Position numbers and translations under genes: made by a program
DNA from: Tetrahymena thermophila SB210
Lineage: Eukaryota > Ciliophora > Oligohymenophorea > Hymenostomatida > Tetrahymenidae
Direction of reading: 5' to 3'
NCBI RefSeq assembly: GCF_000189635.1
Contig: NW_002476495.1
Location: 62,001 to 126,000 of the forward strand
DNA length: 64,000 nucleotides
Notes under the pieces: model-generated
The model's database searches: none
Told to the model about the DNA's origin: nothing
Seen by the model: the letters and a program-made list of their open reading frames with translations, nothing else
Part shown: positions 41,921 through 64,000 of the stretch, one piece after another
Position numbering within the stretch: position 1 is the stretch's first letter
Layout of the letters: each line of letters begins with the position of its first letter

Positions 41921-44313
41921 ACTAGTATAATATCTCACAAAAAAATGAGGGCTTAAATCCTAAATTATTAAAAATTTATATCAAGTATTTGAGAAACTAA
42001 TTTTATTTTTTATTCCAATGATATGAAAGTTAAATAAATAAATTACCCTCTTTCATTCAACGAATACACAAATTATCCAGTTTTTATTTAAAATCCTTTT
42101 TTATGATAACAAATATAGTGTTTTTTGGTAAATTTTTTCAAGAATTTCATGTATAAGCTTAACATATTTTATAAAAACTCGGTTTCAATATTTAATCAAA
42201 ATATAAAATAAATGAGAATATGTTTAGTAAATAAATTATTTTATATCAATTATTTTTTTTTCAAAGTTGGTTTTGATTTAATTGATTGTCAATATTGCTT
42301 CCTAAGGTTGAACATTTTAAAAGGTTTAATTAAATTAAAAAGAACTTTCAAACAATTTTTTATGTAGCTAAACTGATACTTTTTGATTTAAGATTCAAAC
42401 ATGAAAAGTACAAACTGATTAATATTTCTTTTATAAATTAAAATATTTTTTCTATTAGTGAATCTGAGAATCTTAATATTAAATTTTGCTTTTAAGCATA
42501 AATAAAATTAAAAAATAATTTTTGAATGATGTTAAAATATTGCTACCGTGCTAATTATTTACGCTTTCAAGGAATTTGTTTGAATACTATTGTTTTAAAA
42601 GTAAGTTCATCAACCAAGATATAATTGAATCTTGAGAGGAAAATACAAATCATAAAATTCTTAGAACCAATTAAAAAACTGAAATTTAATTAAATTAAAC
42701 CCTTATTAGCGAAAACAAATGAATGAAAATTGATTACATTTTTTAAATAGGAAACTAATTATTTTTTTCTTAAAAACTAAAATTATTTGAGTATTTGTCT
42801 GTCTGTCATTTTTTCATTTACTTTATCAATAAATGAAGCAATAGCAGAGATATTTATTTACTTTTTTTTCTTGAGTTTTTTTAGTTTTATATATTTAATT
42901 GATTTAAGTTAAATTGCAAATTAATTCTTTATGTTTAAGGTCTTTTATCATTTTATTTTTAAATAAAATATTTTATTCTTGTGTTGGCAATATATCAAAT
43001 AAATTTCAATATTATCTAATATAATTTTTTTTATTTGTTTTATCAATTTAATAAGTCCAATCCTAATTCAAGTGTAGTCTTACTTATACTCTTCATTTTT
43101 ATAATTATTTTCTATTGAGAAACTTGAAAAATGGTTACTTTTTTTAAATTTTAATATAAATAAACGAAATATGATTTTTTGTATTTTTTAGAGATAATAC
43201 TGGATGGATAAAATATTGCATCTATGAAATTAATAAGAAAAGAAATTTTGAATTACTCAATTATCCTATTTTCTCTTTAATTAAAGGCTAATAGGAAAAA
43301 AACACTTTAATTGAAAATCTTGTTTTTTTTCAAAAAATTAAAATTTTGATCTAATTGAAAGATAAATTAAATTTTATAAAATTCTGCAATGTATAAATCT
43401 AAAAATTAAATTAGAAAGTCATACATTGAAATCAAAGAAATATTTTTTCATAAGATAGTTGCTTTAAAAATAGAAATAATGTGAAAAAATATTAGATTTC
43501 TCTTAAGATACTATTTATATGAATTTTGTGATGGAATTGAATAAAATTGTTTATTTGTATTTATTTTTTGTTTTGAATTTATTTATAATATTTGTCTATC
43601 AATCTGCTTACGTATTATAATAATTAATTCATTTCTAGTAGCGATTGATTATGTTATTTGATATGTTTTTATTTGAAAAAAGTGCTGATGAGCTAAAGGA
43701 TAAAATTCAATTTAATTGTGATTAATTTTTAAAAAGGGTAGAAGCTCAAAAAACAAAAATAAATAGGAGGTTTAAAATGACTAAAATAATTCAACATCTC
43801 AGTAATTTATTATAGTGGAAGTTAAGTTTTTTACTATTAATTAATGTTGTATTAATAATTATAGAGTGAGTGTAGATAATTAGTTGTTTAGCAGAAAATA
43901 ACAAATAATTGAAATTTCTTAAATCAAATATAAATATATATTTCACAAAAAGAAATTAAATTAATATTAAGATACTTTTGGTAATACCGCGAATATATGC
44001 AAATGTAAATATATTAATAATTTTAGCCAATCATCATAAAAGAATTGAGTTATTATTTTTATTTTTTAAAAATGTTTTAAAAGCACAAATGTTAAGAAAT
44101 TTGTTTAATATTATCATTTAACAGTTATAGAATTTGAGGAATAATATTTTACTGAATATTTTACATAAAAAGTGTTATATATTAAAGTGTGTAAGTGAAT
44201 AAGAGTTACTTTTACAATTGAATCTGTTTATCTTAAAGCAGGTTTAAAAACTAAAAATATTTGCCTTAAATTTTTTAATATTTAAATTTAATAAGAAAAA
44301 CAAACAAATTCAA
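41921..44313. other. Spacer between transporters 1 and 2
   Basis: Begins with 3' flank shared by all three genes; from about 42219 it is a diverged copy of the spacer at 34.5-36.8 kb. No gene is seen. Confidence 0.65.
44024..44041 (+). promoter_or_regulatory. Conserved CCAAT-containing block upstream of transporter 2
   Basis: Same TAGCCAATCATCATAAAA block as at 36491, 290 bp before the ATG. Confidence 0.35.
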
Positions 44314-49463
<5,150 letters not shown>

Positions 49464-50239
49464 ACTACTATAATATCTCGCAAAAAAATGAGGGTTTAAA
49501 TCTTAAAATATTTAAAATAATATTTGATCAAATTTTAAAAAATCTTATCAAGAGGCCTTAATGTAAAGACTAAATTAACAAGGATTTACTGTATATTAAA
49601 GTTATCAAATATTTTATTGCTTTTTATATAGATTGATTGAATGATATTTTTTTTCACTTGTTTTAATTGTAAGAAATATTTAAAAAATCAAATTGATTTG
49701 CATACAAATACATAATAAATTTTAGCTCTAAATATAAAATAAATGATAATTTATTTACGATTTATTATTTCATTTCTAAAAAGATGTGTTTAGTAAATAA
49801 ATTGTTTGATATAATTATTTTTAAATTTTCTCAAAGTTGGTTTTGATTTAATTGTGTGTGTATGAATAATCATTACTCAAGTTGCAGAACTTTTTAAAAA
49901 GCTTAATTAAATTAAAAAGGAATTTTCAAACAAAAAATGTAATTAAATTTGAATTTACTTTTCTAGTATCATTAAGATTTCTAATAAAATATGTTTCAAA
50001 GATTTTATCTAGTTAAGCTAATACTTTTTAATTTAAGATTCAAGTATAAAAGATATAAATTGATCAGTATCTTAAGTTAATTAAGTTAATTATACTTATA
50101 ATATTTCTTACATATAATTAAAAAAATATTTTATCTTTTTGAGAATTTGAGAAACTTAATATTACTTTTACACATATTTAAAATTTTTAAATAATTTTTG
50201 AATAGTGCTTTTATATTGCTATTGCACTATTTACTTACT

Positions 50240-51005
50240 TTTTGAAGGAACATGAATATTCTTTCAATACTATTTTTTTAGGAAGTACATTAATCAAGAT
50301 AACATTGAATTTTGAGAGGAAAATACAAATACTAAAATTTATCTAACCATGTATTTAATAACTTGCCTGAAACTTAATTAAATTAAGGATTTATTAGCAG
50401 AAATAAAAGAATTTATTATTCATCAGAAAATAAAATTGATTGATTAGATTTTTAATAGAGAAACTAATTATTTTCTGAAAAACTAAAATTAATCCAATAC
50501 CTGTCATTGACTTTTAATATAATATATGAATTCCAAGGAATATTCTTTCAATACTATTTTTTTAGGAAGTACATTAACCAAGATAAAATAGAATATTGAG
50601 AGGAAGATACAAATACTACAATTTTTAGAACCATCTATTTAATAAACTTTCTAAAATTTAATTAAATTAAGAATTTATTAGCAGAAATAAAAGAATTTAT
50701 TCATCAGAAAATAAAATTGATTGATTAGATTTTGTATAGAGAAACTAATTATTTTGTGAAAAACTAAAATTAATTGAATAATATTCTTTCAATACTATTT
50801 TTTTAGTAAGTACATCAACCAAGATAAAATTGAATTTTGAGAGGAAAATACAAATACTAAAATAAATCGTACCAAGATATTTAAATAACTGAAATTTAAT
50901 TAAATTAAAGAATTGTTAGCAAAAACAAATCTATTAATTACAAAATGAAATTGATTAAATTTTTTGATAAAGAAGCAAGCTAATTAATTTTTTCTGAAAA
51001 ACTGT
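50240..51005. repeat. Three tandem copies (about 230-290 bp) of a spacer block
   Basis: Copies at about 50240-50530, 50531-50777 and 50778-51005 each contain TTCTTTCAATACTATTTTTT, then a TACATTAACCAAGATAAAAT-like phrase, GAGAGGAAAATACAAAT, and GAAAAACTAAAATTAAT-like ends. Units 1 and 2 have one copy each (near 34930 and 42560). Confidence 0.8.
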
Positions 51006-51798
51006 TATTTTTCCATTTTTCAATCCAATATATGTAACAATAAGAAAGATTATTATTTGCTTTTTCTTTTGATTTTTTGAAGTTTTATATATTTAATTGA
51101 GTTACTAGAAAAAAAAAATTTTTTTAAATCAAAAATTTATATTGAAAAAATTGGATTCCCTTACTGAGTTTCCTTAAAAAAAAAAAATTGTTAATATATA
51201 TCTAAATATTAATTTAGAAAATCATATGTTGAAAACAAAAAAAATTTTTTTTTCAAAAGATAGATAGATGTTTTAAAAAATAAATAATATGAAAGAATAG
51301 ATTTCTCTTAAAATTACTATTTATATGAATTTGGTGATAATGTTGAAAAAAACTACTTATATGTTTTATTTTTTCTTTCAATTATTTATAATATTTGTCT
51401 ATCAAGCTGCTTACTTATTATAAAAAGTAATTGATTGACTGTATTATTTGATATTCTTTTGTTTGAGGAAAAAGTACTTATGAGTTAGAGGATAAAATTA
51501 AAATTAATTGTGATTAATTTTTTGAATGGGTTTTCACTCAAAATAAAAAATTGATAGGAGGTTTAAAATGATATAAAGAATGCAACATCTCAGTCAAATA
51601 TTATAGTGTTAGTTAATTTTTTTTACTTTTAATGAATGTTGTATTAATAATTATAGAGTGAATATACATAATAAGCTATTTGGAATAAAGTAACAAAAAA
51701 TTGAATTTACATTTATTCACAAAAAAGAAATCAAATTAATATTATGATACTTTTGATAATACCACAAATACAAGTAAATTTAAATGGGTAAATAATTT

Positions 51799-51816
51799 TA
51801 GCCAATCATCATAAAA
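51799..51816 (+). promoter_or_regulatory. Conserved CCAAT-containing block upstream of transporter 3
   Basis: TAGCCAATCATCATAAAA again, 305 bp before the ATG. Confidence 0.35.
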
Positions 51817-52103
51817 AAACTGAGTTATTATTTTTATATTTGTAAAATGTTTTAAAAGTACATATGCCTAGAAATTAAATTTGTTCCAGCATATCATTTA
51901 AATAGTTAAAGCATTTAAGTAAGCATATTTTCCTATATTTTCCTGAGTGTTTAGCATAAATAGCCTTTTATATTAAAATGTGTAAGCGAATAAGTGTTAT
52001 TTCACAATTGAATCTTTTTATCCTAAAGCAAGTTTAAAAACTAAAAATATTTACCTTAAATTTTTTAATATTTAAATTTAATAAGAAAAACAAACAAATT
52101 CAA

Positions 52104-57248
<5,145 letters not shown>

Positions 57249-58229
57249 ACTACTATAATATCTGGCAAAAAAAAGAGGGTTTAAATCCTAAAATATTAAA
57301 AATTTATATAAAATATTTGAAAAACTAAATTAAGTAAAAAATACTTTTAATATATCTTTGAATTTTACCTGAAATTGATTTTAAATGTTTCTTGATAACA
57401 AATCTTACTTTATAAACAAAACAAAAAAAATTAATAACCTAATTTTATAAAATTGAAAATTTTTAAATTTAAAAATTCTTAAATTTCTGATATAATTTTG
57501 TTTATTAATATTTACTATTGGTCAGTTTTTTCAAGTACTCACTTCTATTTTCAATTTATTAAAATATGTCAAATTCGCTATAATTTAAATCATTTTTATT
57601 TCAAAAAAAAGAAACTAAATTAAATTAGTTAAGATTAAGGGGGTGGAGCCTATATTTAGAACCATAAGAAACTAAGAAGTTGATATTTGTAATTTTAAGG
57701 GTAAATAAATAAGTGATTTTTATTGAAATTTATAGTCCCTCAGATTACTTAATATTATAGAGGATAATATTTAAAATTAAAAGCTTTGATTATTTTTGGT
57801 GAAAATTGAGTCTATAAACCTACCAAAATATGATATCCATCAATATAAAAATAATAATAAATTTATCTATCTATATTTTAGGTTAAATTATCTTATTACA
57901 AAATATTATATAATAAAAGATATTAGTTTCTATTATTCAAATATTTTATATTTATTCATCCTTTTTCATTACTTGCCTATCAACATAAGAAATCTATTAT
58001 AAAGACAACTAATCTTTTTAATTTATAGCACTTTCTTTTTATTTTCAATTATTATGATTTATTGATTTTGTTATTACTTTTATATAATATTATATTAAAT
58101 TAAAATACTAAAAAATTAAATAGAATAAAAAGTTTTAATTAAAAATTATATTTAAAATTAATAAATAAAAATAGAATTAGCAGAATAAGAAAGAAAAAAT
58201 AAAAAACTAATAATCAAATTAAATGAGCT
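57249..58229. other. Gap between the transporter cluster and the repeat array
   Basis: 3' flank of transporter 3, then AT-rich filler. A short patch at about 57630-57680 (GGGGGTGGAGCC) is unusually G-rich. No gene is seen; the open frame near 57.8 kb has no ATG start. Confidence 0.55.
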
Positions 58230-61200
58230 GTATTGTTTTAAATTCATTTTTATAAATAGAAATATCATAACACAAAACAAATAAGCTGTTTTTACCCAAG
58301 ATTAAGTGTCAAATTTTAGAGATCAGTGCAATTTGCTAAAGCTGAACTTAAGCCTGATGCACCTTGATGACCAATTTAATTGTAACTTTTTAAATATTGA
58401 AGAAAAAATATATAATTAATAAGTTATATAGAAGGAAAAAACAAAGAAAAAATATGAAATAATAGGAAATAAATTAATAAATAATAAATAATAAAAGTTA
58501 ATGTTGAAAATAAAAAAAATGAGCGAAATTAAGAAAGATAGAAGAAGAAAAAACACATGTACAATAAAAAAGAAAAACATCAATAAATCTAATAAAAAGC
58601 TAATAAAAAAATGTTTACTCAAGTTCAAGTATCAAATTTGAGAGAATAGTGCATTTTGCTAAAGCAGAACCTAATCCTGATGCACCTTAGTGACCAATTT
58701 AATTGTAACTTTTTAAATATTGAAGAAAAAATAATTAATTAAAAAGTTATTTAGAAGGAAAAAATCAATAAAAAATATGAAATAATAAGAAAAGAATTAA
58801 TAAATAATAAAAGTAAATATTGAAAATAAAAAAATGAGTGAAATCAAGAAAGATAAAACTAAAAAAACACAATCAAAAAAAAAAAAGAAAAATAAATGAA
58901 TAAAAACTAATAAACAAATTTAAAGAGTTCAATTGTTTTAAATTCATTTTAATAAATAGATAAAAAACATTCCTAAACAAATAAACTGTTTTTACCAAAG
59001 ATCAAGTGTCAAATTTGAGAGATTAGTGCAATTTTTTAAAGCAAAACCTAAGCCTAATATACCTTAATCACCAATTTAATTGTAACTTTTTAAATATAGT
59101 GGAAAAAAATTAATAATTATTAGCTATTTGGAAGAAAAAAATGATGAAATAATATGAAATACTAAGAATATAATTATTAATAATAAATAATAAAAGCAAA
59201 TGTTGAAAATAATAAAATGCGAAATTAAGAAAGATAAAACAAATAAAAACACAAATACAATAAAATAAAATAAAAAAAATAAATCTAATAAAAAGCTAAT
59301 AAACAATTATAAGAGCTCATTTGTTTAAAATTCATTTTTATAAATAAAATATCACCATCCAAAACAAATAAACTGTTTTTACCCAAGTTAAAGTGTCAAA
59401 TTTGAGAGATTAGTACAATTTGCTAAAGCAGAACCTAAGCCTGATGCGCCTGAATGGCCAATTTAATTTCCACTTTTTATATATTGATGAAAAAATATAA
59501 AACAAATAAGTTATTTAGAAGGAAAAAATGATTTAAAATATGAAATAATAAGAAATAAATTAATAAACAATAAAACTAATATTGAAAATAAAAAAATGAG
59601 TGAAATTAAGTAAGAAATAAGAAAAAAACACAAGCACAATTAAAAAAAAAGAAAAATAAATCTCATAAAGCTAATAAATAAATTAAATTAGTTTAATTGT
59701 TTTAAATTCATTTTTAAAAATAGAAATATCACAACCCAAAGCAAATAAACTGTTTATACCCAAGATGAAGTGTCAAATTTGAGAGATTAGTGCAATTTGC
59801 TATAGCAGAACCTAAACCTGATGCACCTACATCACCAATTTAATTTCCTCTTTTTAAATATTGAAAAAAATATATACAATTAAAAAAAATAAATAAATAA
59901 ACACCAAAAACCAAAACTAGGAGAAAAAAAAAATTAAAACTACAAAAAATAAAAAATCAAAAGATCCTAAAGAAAGCCCTATATTCAAAATAAAACAAGC
60001 AGTAATATCTGCCATGCTAAGTTACATCGAAAAATAATCAAATCTTAGTTTAGAAATCAAATCTTAAAGAACATAAATTTTTATCTTAAATAAAATTTTA
60101 AAATAAAGAATAGGTAGAGAAAGAGACAATTTGGATAGAGAAAAGGGCAAAATAATCGATAGCAAAAGACAAAGGAAACCAATTATGAGTCATTTTTTAA
60201 TTTAGTTTAAATTAAAACTACTAAAAAATATTTCTTGTTATTATTCGTGTATGTAAACTTGAAAAAGGAAGTACCTTAGGGTACTATATATAATTAATAA
60301 GTTATTTAGAAGGCAAAAAGGAAGAAAAAATATGAAATAATAACAAATGAAGGAATTAATAAATAAATAATAAAAGCAAATTTTGAAAATTAAAAATGAG
60401 TTAAATTAAGAAAATATAAGCAAGATCAAAAAGAAAAAAAAAATAAATATAATAAAAAGCTAATAAATAAATAATGAGAGTTACATTGTTTTAAATTCAT
60501 TTTTATAAACAAATATCACAATCCAAAAAAAAAAACTCTTTTTACCTAAGATCAAGTGTCAAATTTGAGAGATTAGTGCAATTTGCTAAAGCAGAACCTA
60601 AGCCTAATGCACCTTAGCTACCAATTTAAAGTTAACTTTTTAAATATTGAATAAAAATATATAATTAATAAGTTATTTAGAAGGAAAAAATGAAGAGATA
60701 ATAGGAAATAGTAAGAAATGAATAAATAAATAAATAAATAAATAAATAATAAAAGAAAATGTTGAAAGTGAAGAATGAGTTAAATTAAGAAAGATAGAAG
60801 AAAAAAAACACAAGTACAATGAAATTGAAAAAGAAAAATAAATCTAATAAACTAATTAAATGAGCTTTATTGTTTTAAATTCATTTTTGTAAATAGAAAT
60901 ATCACAATCCAAATCAAATAAACATATTTTTACGCAAGATTAAGTGTCAAATTTGAGAGATTAGTGCAATTTGCTAAAGCAGAACCTAAGCCTGATAAAC
61001 CTTAATAATCAAATTTATTTCCACTTTTTAAATATTGAAGAAAAAATATGTTATTATTAGTTATTTAGAAGGAAAAAATCAAGAAAAAATATGAAATGAA
61101 TTATTAATTAATTAATTATAAAATCAAATATTGAAAATAAAAAAATGAGAAAAATTAAGAAAGTTAAAAGAAAAAAAAAAACACAAGTACAATAAAAAAG

Positions 61201-62345
61201 AAAAACATAAATAAATCTAATAAAAAGCTAATAAAGAAATTTTACACTAGAAAAAGTGTTAAATTTGAGAGATTAGTGCAATTTGCTAAAGCAGAACCTA
61301 TGTTTAATGTACCTTAATTACTAATTTAATTGTAACTTTTTAAATATAAAAGAACAAATATTTAATTAATAAGTTATTTAGAAGGAAAAAATATGAAATA
61401 ATATGAAATGAATTAATAAATAATAAAAGTAAATGTTGAAAATAAAAAATGAGTGAAATTAAGAAAGATAGGAGAAAAAAAAACTCAAGTAAAATAAAAA
61501 AGAAAAAAAAAAATAAATCTAAAAAAAGTTAATTAACAAATTAAAAGAGTTTAAATGTTTTAAATTCATTTTTGTAAATAGAAATATCACAATCCAAAAA
61601 AATTAACTGTTTTTACCCAAGATTAAGTGTCAAATTTGAGAGATTAGTGCAATTTGCTAAAGCAGAACCTAAGCCTGATGCACTTTAATCACCAATTTAA
61701 TTGTAACTTTTTAAATATTGAAATATGAAATAATAAGAAATTAATTAATAAATAATAAAAGTAAATGTTGATATTAAAAAAATGAGTGAAATTAACAAAG
61801 ATAGAAGAAAAAAAACACAAGTACAATAAAAATGAAAACATAAATAAATCTAATAAAAAGCTAATAAACCAATTAAAGTAACTATATTGTTTTTAAATTA
61901 TTTTTATAAATAGAAATATCACAATCCAAAACAATTAAACTTTTTTACCGAAGATCAAGTGTCAAATTTGTGAGATTAGTGCAATTTGCTAAAGAAGAAT
62001 TTAATAATAGTGAACCTTAGTGACCAATTTATTTGTAACTTTTTTATATAGAAGAAAATATATAATAAATAAGTTATTTAGAAAGAAAAAGAATAAAATA
62101 AGAGATAATAAGAAATGAATTAATTAATAATAAAAAAAAAATGTTGAAATAAAAAAAAGTGAAATTAAGAAAGATATAGGAAGAAAAAATACAAATACAA
62201 CAAAAAAAAAAGTAAAAAATAATAAAATCTAATAAAAAGTTAATAAACAAATTAAAAGAGATTAATTGTTTTAAATTCAATTTCATAAATAAAAATATCA
62301 CAATGCAAAACAAAACAAATAAACTTTTTTTATCAAATAAAAGTT
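58230..62345 (+). repeat. Ten-unit array of about 370-bp repeats with a conserved core
   Basis: Cores begin at 58306, 58629, 59006, 59393, 59770, 60556, 60944, 61257, 61627 and 61959; spacings are 310-390 bp except one of 786 bp where another segment intervenes. Each unit runs AATTCATTTTTATAAATAGA, ATATCACAATCCAAA, CTGTTTTTACC, the core GTGTCAAATTTGAGAGATTA plus GTGCAATTTGCTAAAGCAGA plus ACCTAAGCCTGATGCACC, then GTAACTTTTTAAATATTGAA, GTTATTTAGAAGGAAAAA and an A-rich tail. The core is much better conserved than the rest. In one frame it reads VSNLRDQCNLLKQNLSL in most units, a heptad-like pattern, with Gln from TAG. TGA stops after each core and unequal spacings argue against one continuous modern gene. 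It may be a fossil of a repeat-bearing coiled-coil gene or a satellite. Confidence 0.8.
59900..60262 (+). other. Non-repeat open segment interrupting the array
   Basis: Between array cores 5 and 6 lies about 390 bp that does not match the unit. One plus-strand frame is open from 59822 to TGA 60260-60262 and looks protein-like: DPKESPIFKIKQAVIS, then MLSYIEKQSNLSLEIK and DNLDREKGKIIDSKRQRK. An ATG at 60014 would give 82 residues. It is a charged, probably helical chain. It could be a unique exon of the same ancestral gene as the repeats. A second frame is also open because the DNA is A-rich, so coding status is uncertain. Confidence 0.35.
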
Positions 62346-62454
62346 TTTTAAGGAAAAAATGAATAAAAAATAACAAATAATAAAAAATGGATAACGAATT
62401 TAAAGTGAAAATTAAAATAAAATTTTTATAAATAAAATTTATGAATATAGGTGA

Positions 62455-62962
62455 TAATTTCTATTAGAAAAATAATATTTTAAATAAACTGAACTTAAAA
62501 TATATAGAAAATATTAATAATAATTATAATTATAAATTAAATATACCTCAGATCAATATGGAGAACCTCATGAGATTAAAGTGAAGAGTTTAAAATCTTT
62601 TTATATTAGTAAAAATAAATTTAAAGTAAATTGATAAAAATACAAATAACTACTTCTTCTAACTTTTTATAATATTTAATCTATTATATCATTTATTTTT
62701 TTTCTTTCAAAAATATTGAATAGCAATTTATCAAAATTTAGTTTATTATAAGTTGATAAAAAGAGCAGATAAATTATATGAATTTATAAATTTGCTTATA
62801 GTAAGAGAAATTACAAAAAAGCTAGTGTAAAATTCATTATTAAATCATAATATTTCTATTTAAAATGTGTACTTAAAAGTTTAGCAGGAACTAGAGAATA
62901 GATATAAAGGATAAGGAGAATGCGAACTCGCTAGAATAATACAAATTTTTGATGATTTATGA
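62455..62962 (+). CDS. Possible two-exon 3' end of a gene (or remnant)
   Basis: An open frame at 62455-62608 (IKYTSDQYGEPHEIKVKSL near its end) can be spliced at GT 62609 to AG 62723, giving an in-phase exon 62724-62962 that ends in TGA. The second exon reads YYKLIKRADKLYEFINLL, then NHNISIQNVYLKV and GECELARIIQIFDDL, with ordinary residue variety and few low-complexity runs. The first exon has no ATG in frame (TGA at 62452-62454), so the true 5' end, if any, lies upstream across another intron, possibly in the repeat array. No family recognised. Confidence 0.3.
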
Positions 62963-63488
62963 GTATTTTAGGGCTGGAAAAATAAAATATTTTTTTAATT
63001 TTTTTCTGGAGACAGAAGGCACTTTTTTCTATATATTATAATGCTTTTTAATTCAATTCGCTATTAAATTCTGATTTTTATTTTACTCCATTTTTATCAA
63101 AATTATTTAGATGTTTGTGATGGTATGCTAGTTTTATTTTTGAATGAGATGATTGAGAATAAAACTTTTTTAAAGTATAAAAATAAATAAAGCAATTAAT
63201 TGAAAACTTTGAAAAAAAAATAAAATGCAACAATATGAATAAATAATAGTTTTTTATAGTTTATATTTTTAATTATATAAATCATTTATGAAAAATAATT
63301 GTGTTTAGTTTAATTTCTTTACATTTAAATCCTTTATTTTGGTATTAACAAAGTAAAAAAATTAAATATTCAAAAAATGCAACATAAAATAAATGGTTTA
63401 CTTTTGCTAATATCATTTATAACAAGTTATAAATTTTTATAATTATTTTATATATAAAGATCAGCATAATCAATCCAAAGATTCAAAC
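62963..63488. other. AT-rich spacer before the last gene
   Basis: Filler between the candidate gene remnant and the 3' end of the minus-strand secreted gene. Nothing further is seen. Confidence 0.6.
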
Positions 63489-63944
63489 TCAAAGAGTTAC
63501 TTTTTCTTCTTATAAGATATCCATACTAAAAGCACATTATTTAAAGAAAATACCATTAGAACTCATCTTTCCACCAACAAAATCATGATTTGAGCAAAGA
63601 TCTGTGTATTATTGAGCAGCTGGAATAGTGCAATTAAAAATGACAAAACTATCTGAAGTTTACATTTTTGAAATGTATTGGATTCCATTAGAACTTGGAT
63701 CATCGATTTTTTAAAGATTTAGAGCAATAAAGTTGTAGGGGAATTTTATAATATAATTAACACCATCATTTGTAAATAATATTGCAGAGTTTTTTCCAGA
63801 ATCAGGGCATATAAACGAATTAGCGTATTTCAAAAAAATGCTTTATGGGCATCCCTATTATGAGCATTAATTGCCAACATTCATAATATAGACTTAGCAA
63901 GAAGCAATAGCTAACAAAACAGCAAAAGAGATAAGAATCTTCAT
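63489..63944 (-). CDS. Secreted six-cysteine protein, diverged member 7 (151 aa)
   Basis: Minus-strand frame from ATG 63944-63942 to TGA 63491-63489, 152 codons. Signal peptide MKILISFAVLLAIASC, then QVYIMNVGNQCSQQGC. All six cysteines remain (27, 32, 46, then NCT, LCSNH and QCAF), but the conserved SYW is now SIF, the tail after the last cysteine is short, and the middle is reduced, making it about 17 residues shorter than the others. Codons are more AT-rich than in members 1 and 4. It is separated from its relatives by the whole transporter cluster and stands alone, so it is an older branch. Intact and likely secreted; function unknown. Confidence 0.88.
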
Positions 63945-64000
63945 CTTTATTTTTTTTTTTTTAATTTGTTTTTCCTTATAAAATAAATATATTTTGCTTA

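Larger units (their letters stand above)
49464..52103. other. Spacer between transporters 2 and 3
   Basis: A third version of the ABCC upstream spacer, lengthened by an internal three-fold repeat at 50240-51005. No gene is seen. Confidence 0.65.

Noticed and set aside
57796..58002. Plus-strand open frame of 68 codons after transporter 3
   Set aside because: It begins at GTG rather than ATG and is a Tyr/Ile/Asn-rich low-complexity chain; no support as a gene.
58416..62376. Several hydrophobic minus-strand frames (60-100 aa, Phe/Leu/Ile-rich)
   Set aside because: They are the complement of A-rich Lys/Asn/Ile codon stretches in the repeat array; not independent genes.
62441..62471. ATG at 62441 with a 17-nt intron (GTGATA...TTAG) to start the two-exon candidate
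   Set aside because: It restores the frame, but such a short intron is far below every other intron in this window (47 nt or more).

Overview
The window looks like macronuclear DNA of a Tetrahymena-like oligohymenophorean ciliate. It is very AT-rich. Every convincing protein frame is full of in-frame TAA and TAG that must be read as glutamine, and every convincing frame ends at TGA. Introns are short, AT-rich and GT-AG. I see no telomeric C4A2/G4T2 repeats, rRNA, tRNA, CRISPR array or recognisable transposase. All exon structures below were worked out by eye; lengths and splice phases agree, but no alignment, profile search or transcript data was available.

Layout: 1-185 is the 5' end of a small membrane-protein gene on the minus strand. 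After a long AT-rich gap comes a secreted six-cysteine protein (4174-4674, +), then a five-exon coiled-coil protein (6606-10163, +). A decayed stretch (about 10.4-11.7 kb) follows, then a five-exon, multi-pass membrane protein with a cysteine-rich ectodomain (12228-14798, +).

From about 14.9 to 34.2 kb is a nested tandem-duplication zone. It holds five intact six-cysteine secreted genes (16318 +, 19164 +, 21270 -, 26326 +, 28514 -), two decayed minus-strand relatives (about 23.56 and 30.81 kb), and three copies of a second, four-cysteine secreted family (24356, 31603, 33387, all +). A unit of about 6.1 kb (19.13-25.20 kb) is repeated almost unchanged at 26.29-32.46 kb. A smaller duplication (14.9-17.18 and 17.31-20.01 kb) lies upstream.

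From about 34.4 to 57.3 kb is a tandem triplication of a full-length ABCC (MRP-type) ABC transporter gene. Each copy has seven exons, identical intron phases, intact frames of 1392, 1399 and 1396 residues, and a related upstream region of 2 kb or more.

From 58.2 to 62.4 kb is an array of ten units of about 370 bp with a nearly invariant 60-bp core that translates as an apparent coiled-coil segment. It is followed by a possible two-exon gene remnant and, at 63489-63944 (-), a diverged seventh intact member of the six-cysteine family.

Taken together the window is a birth-and-death gene nursery: small disulfide-rich secreted proteins and ABCC exporters amplified in tandem beside fresh pseudogenes and duplication-junction debris. 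No function for the secreted families can be read from the sequence alone.
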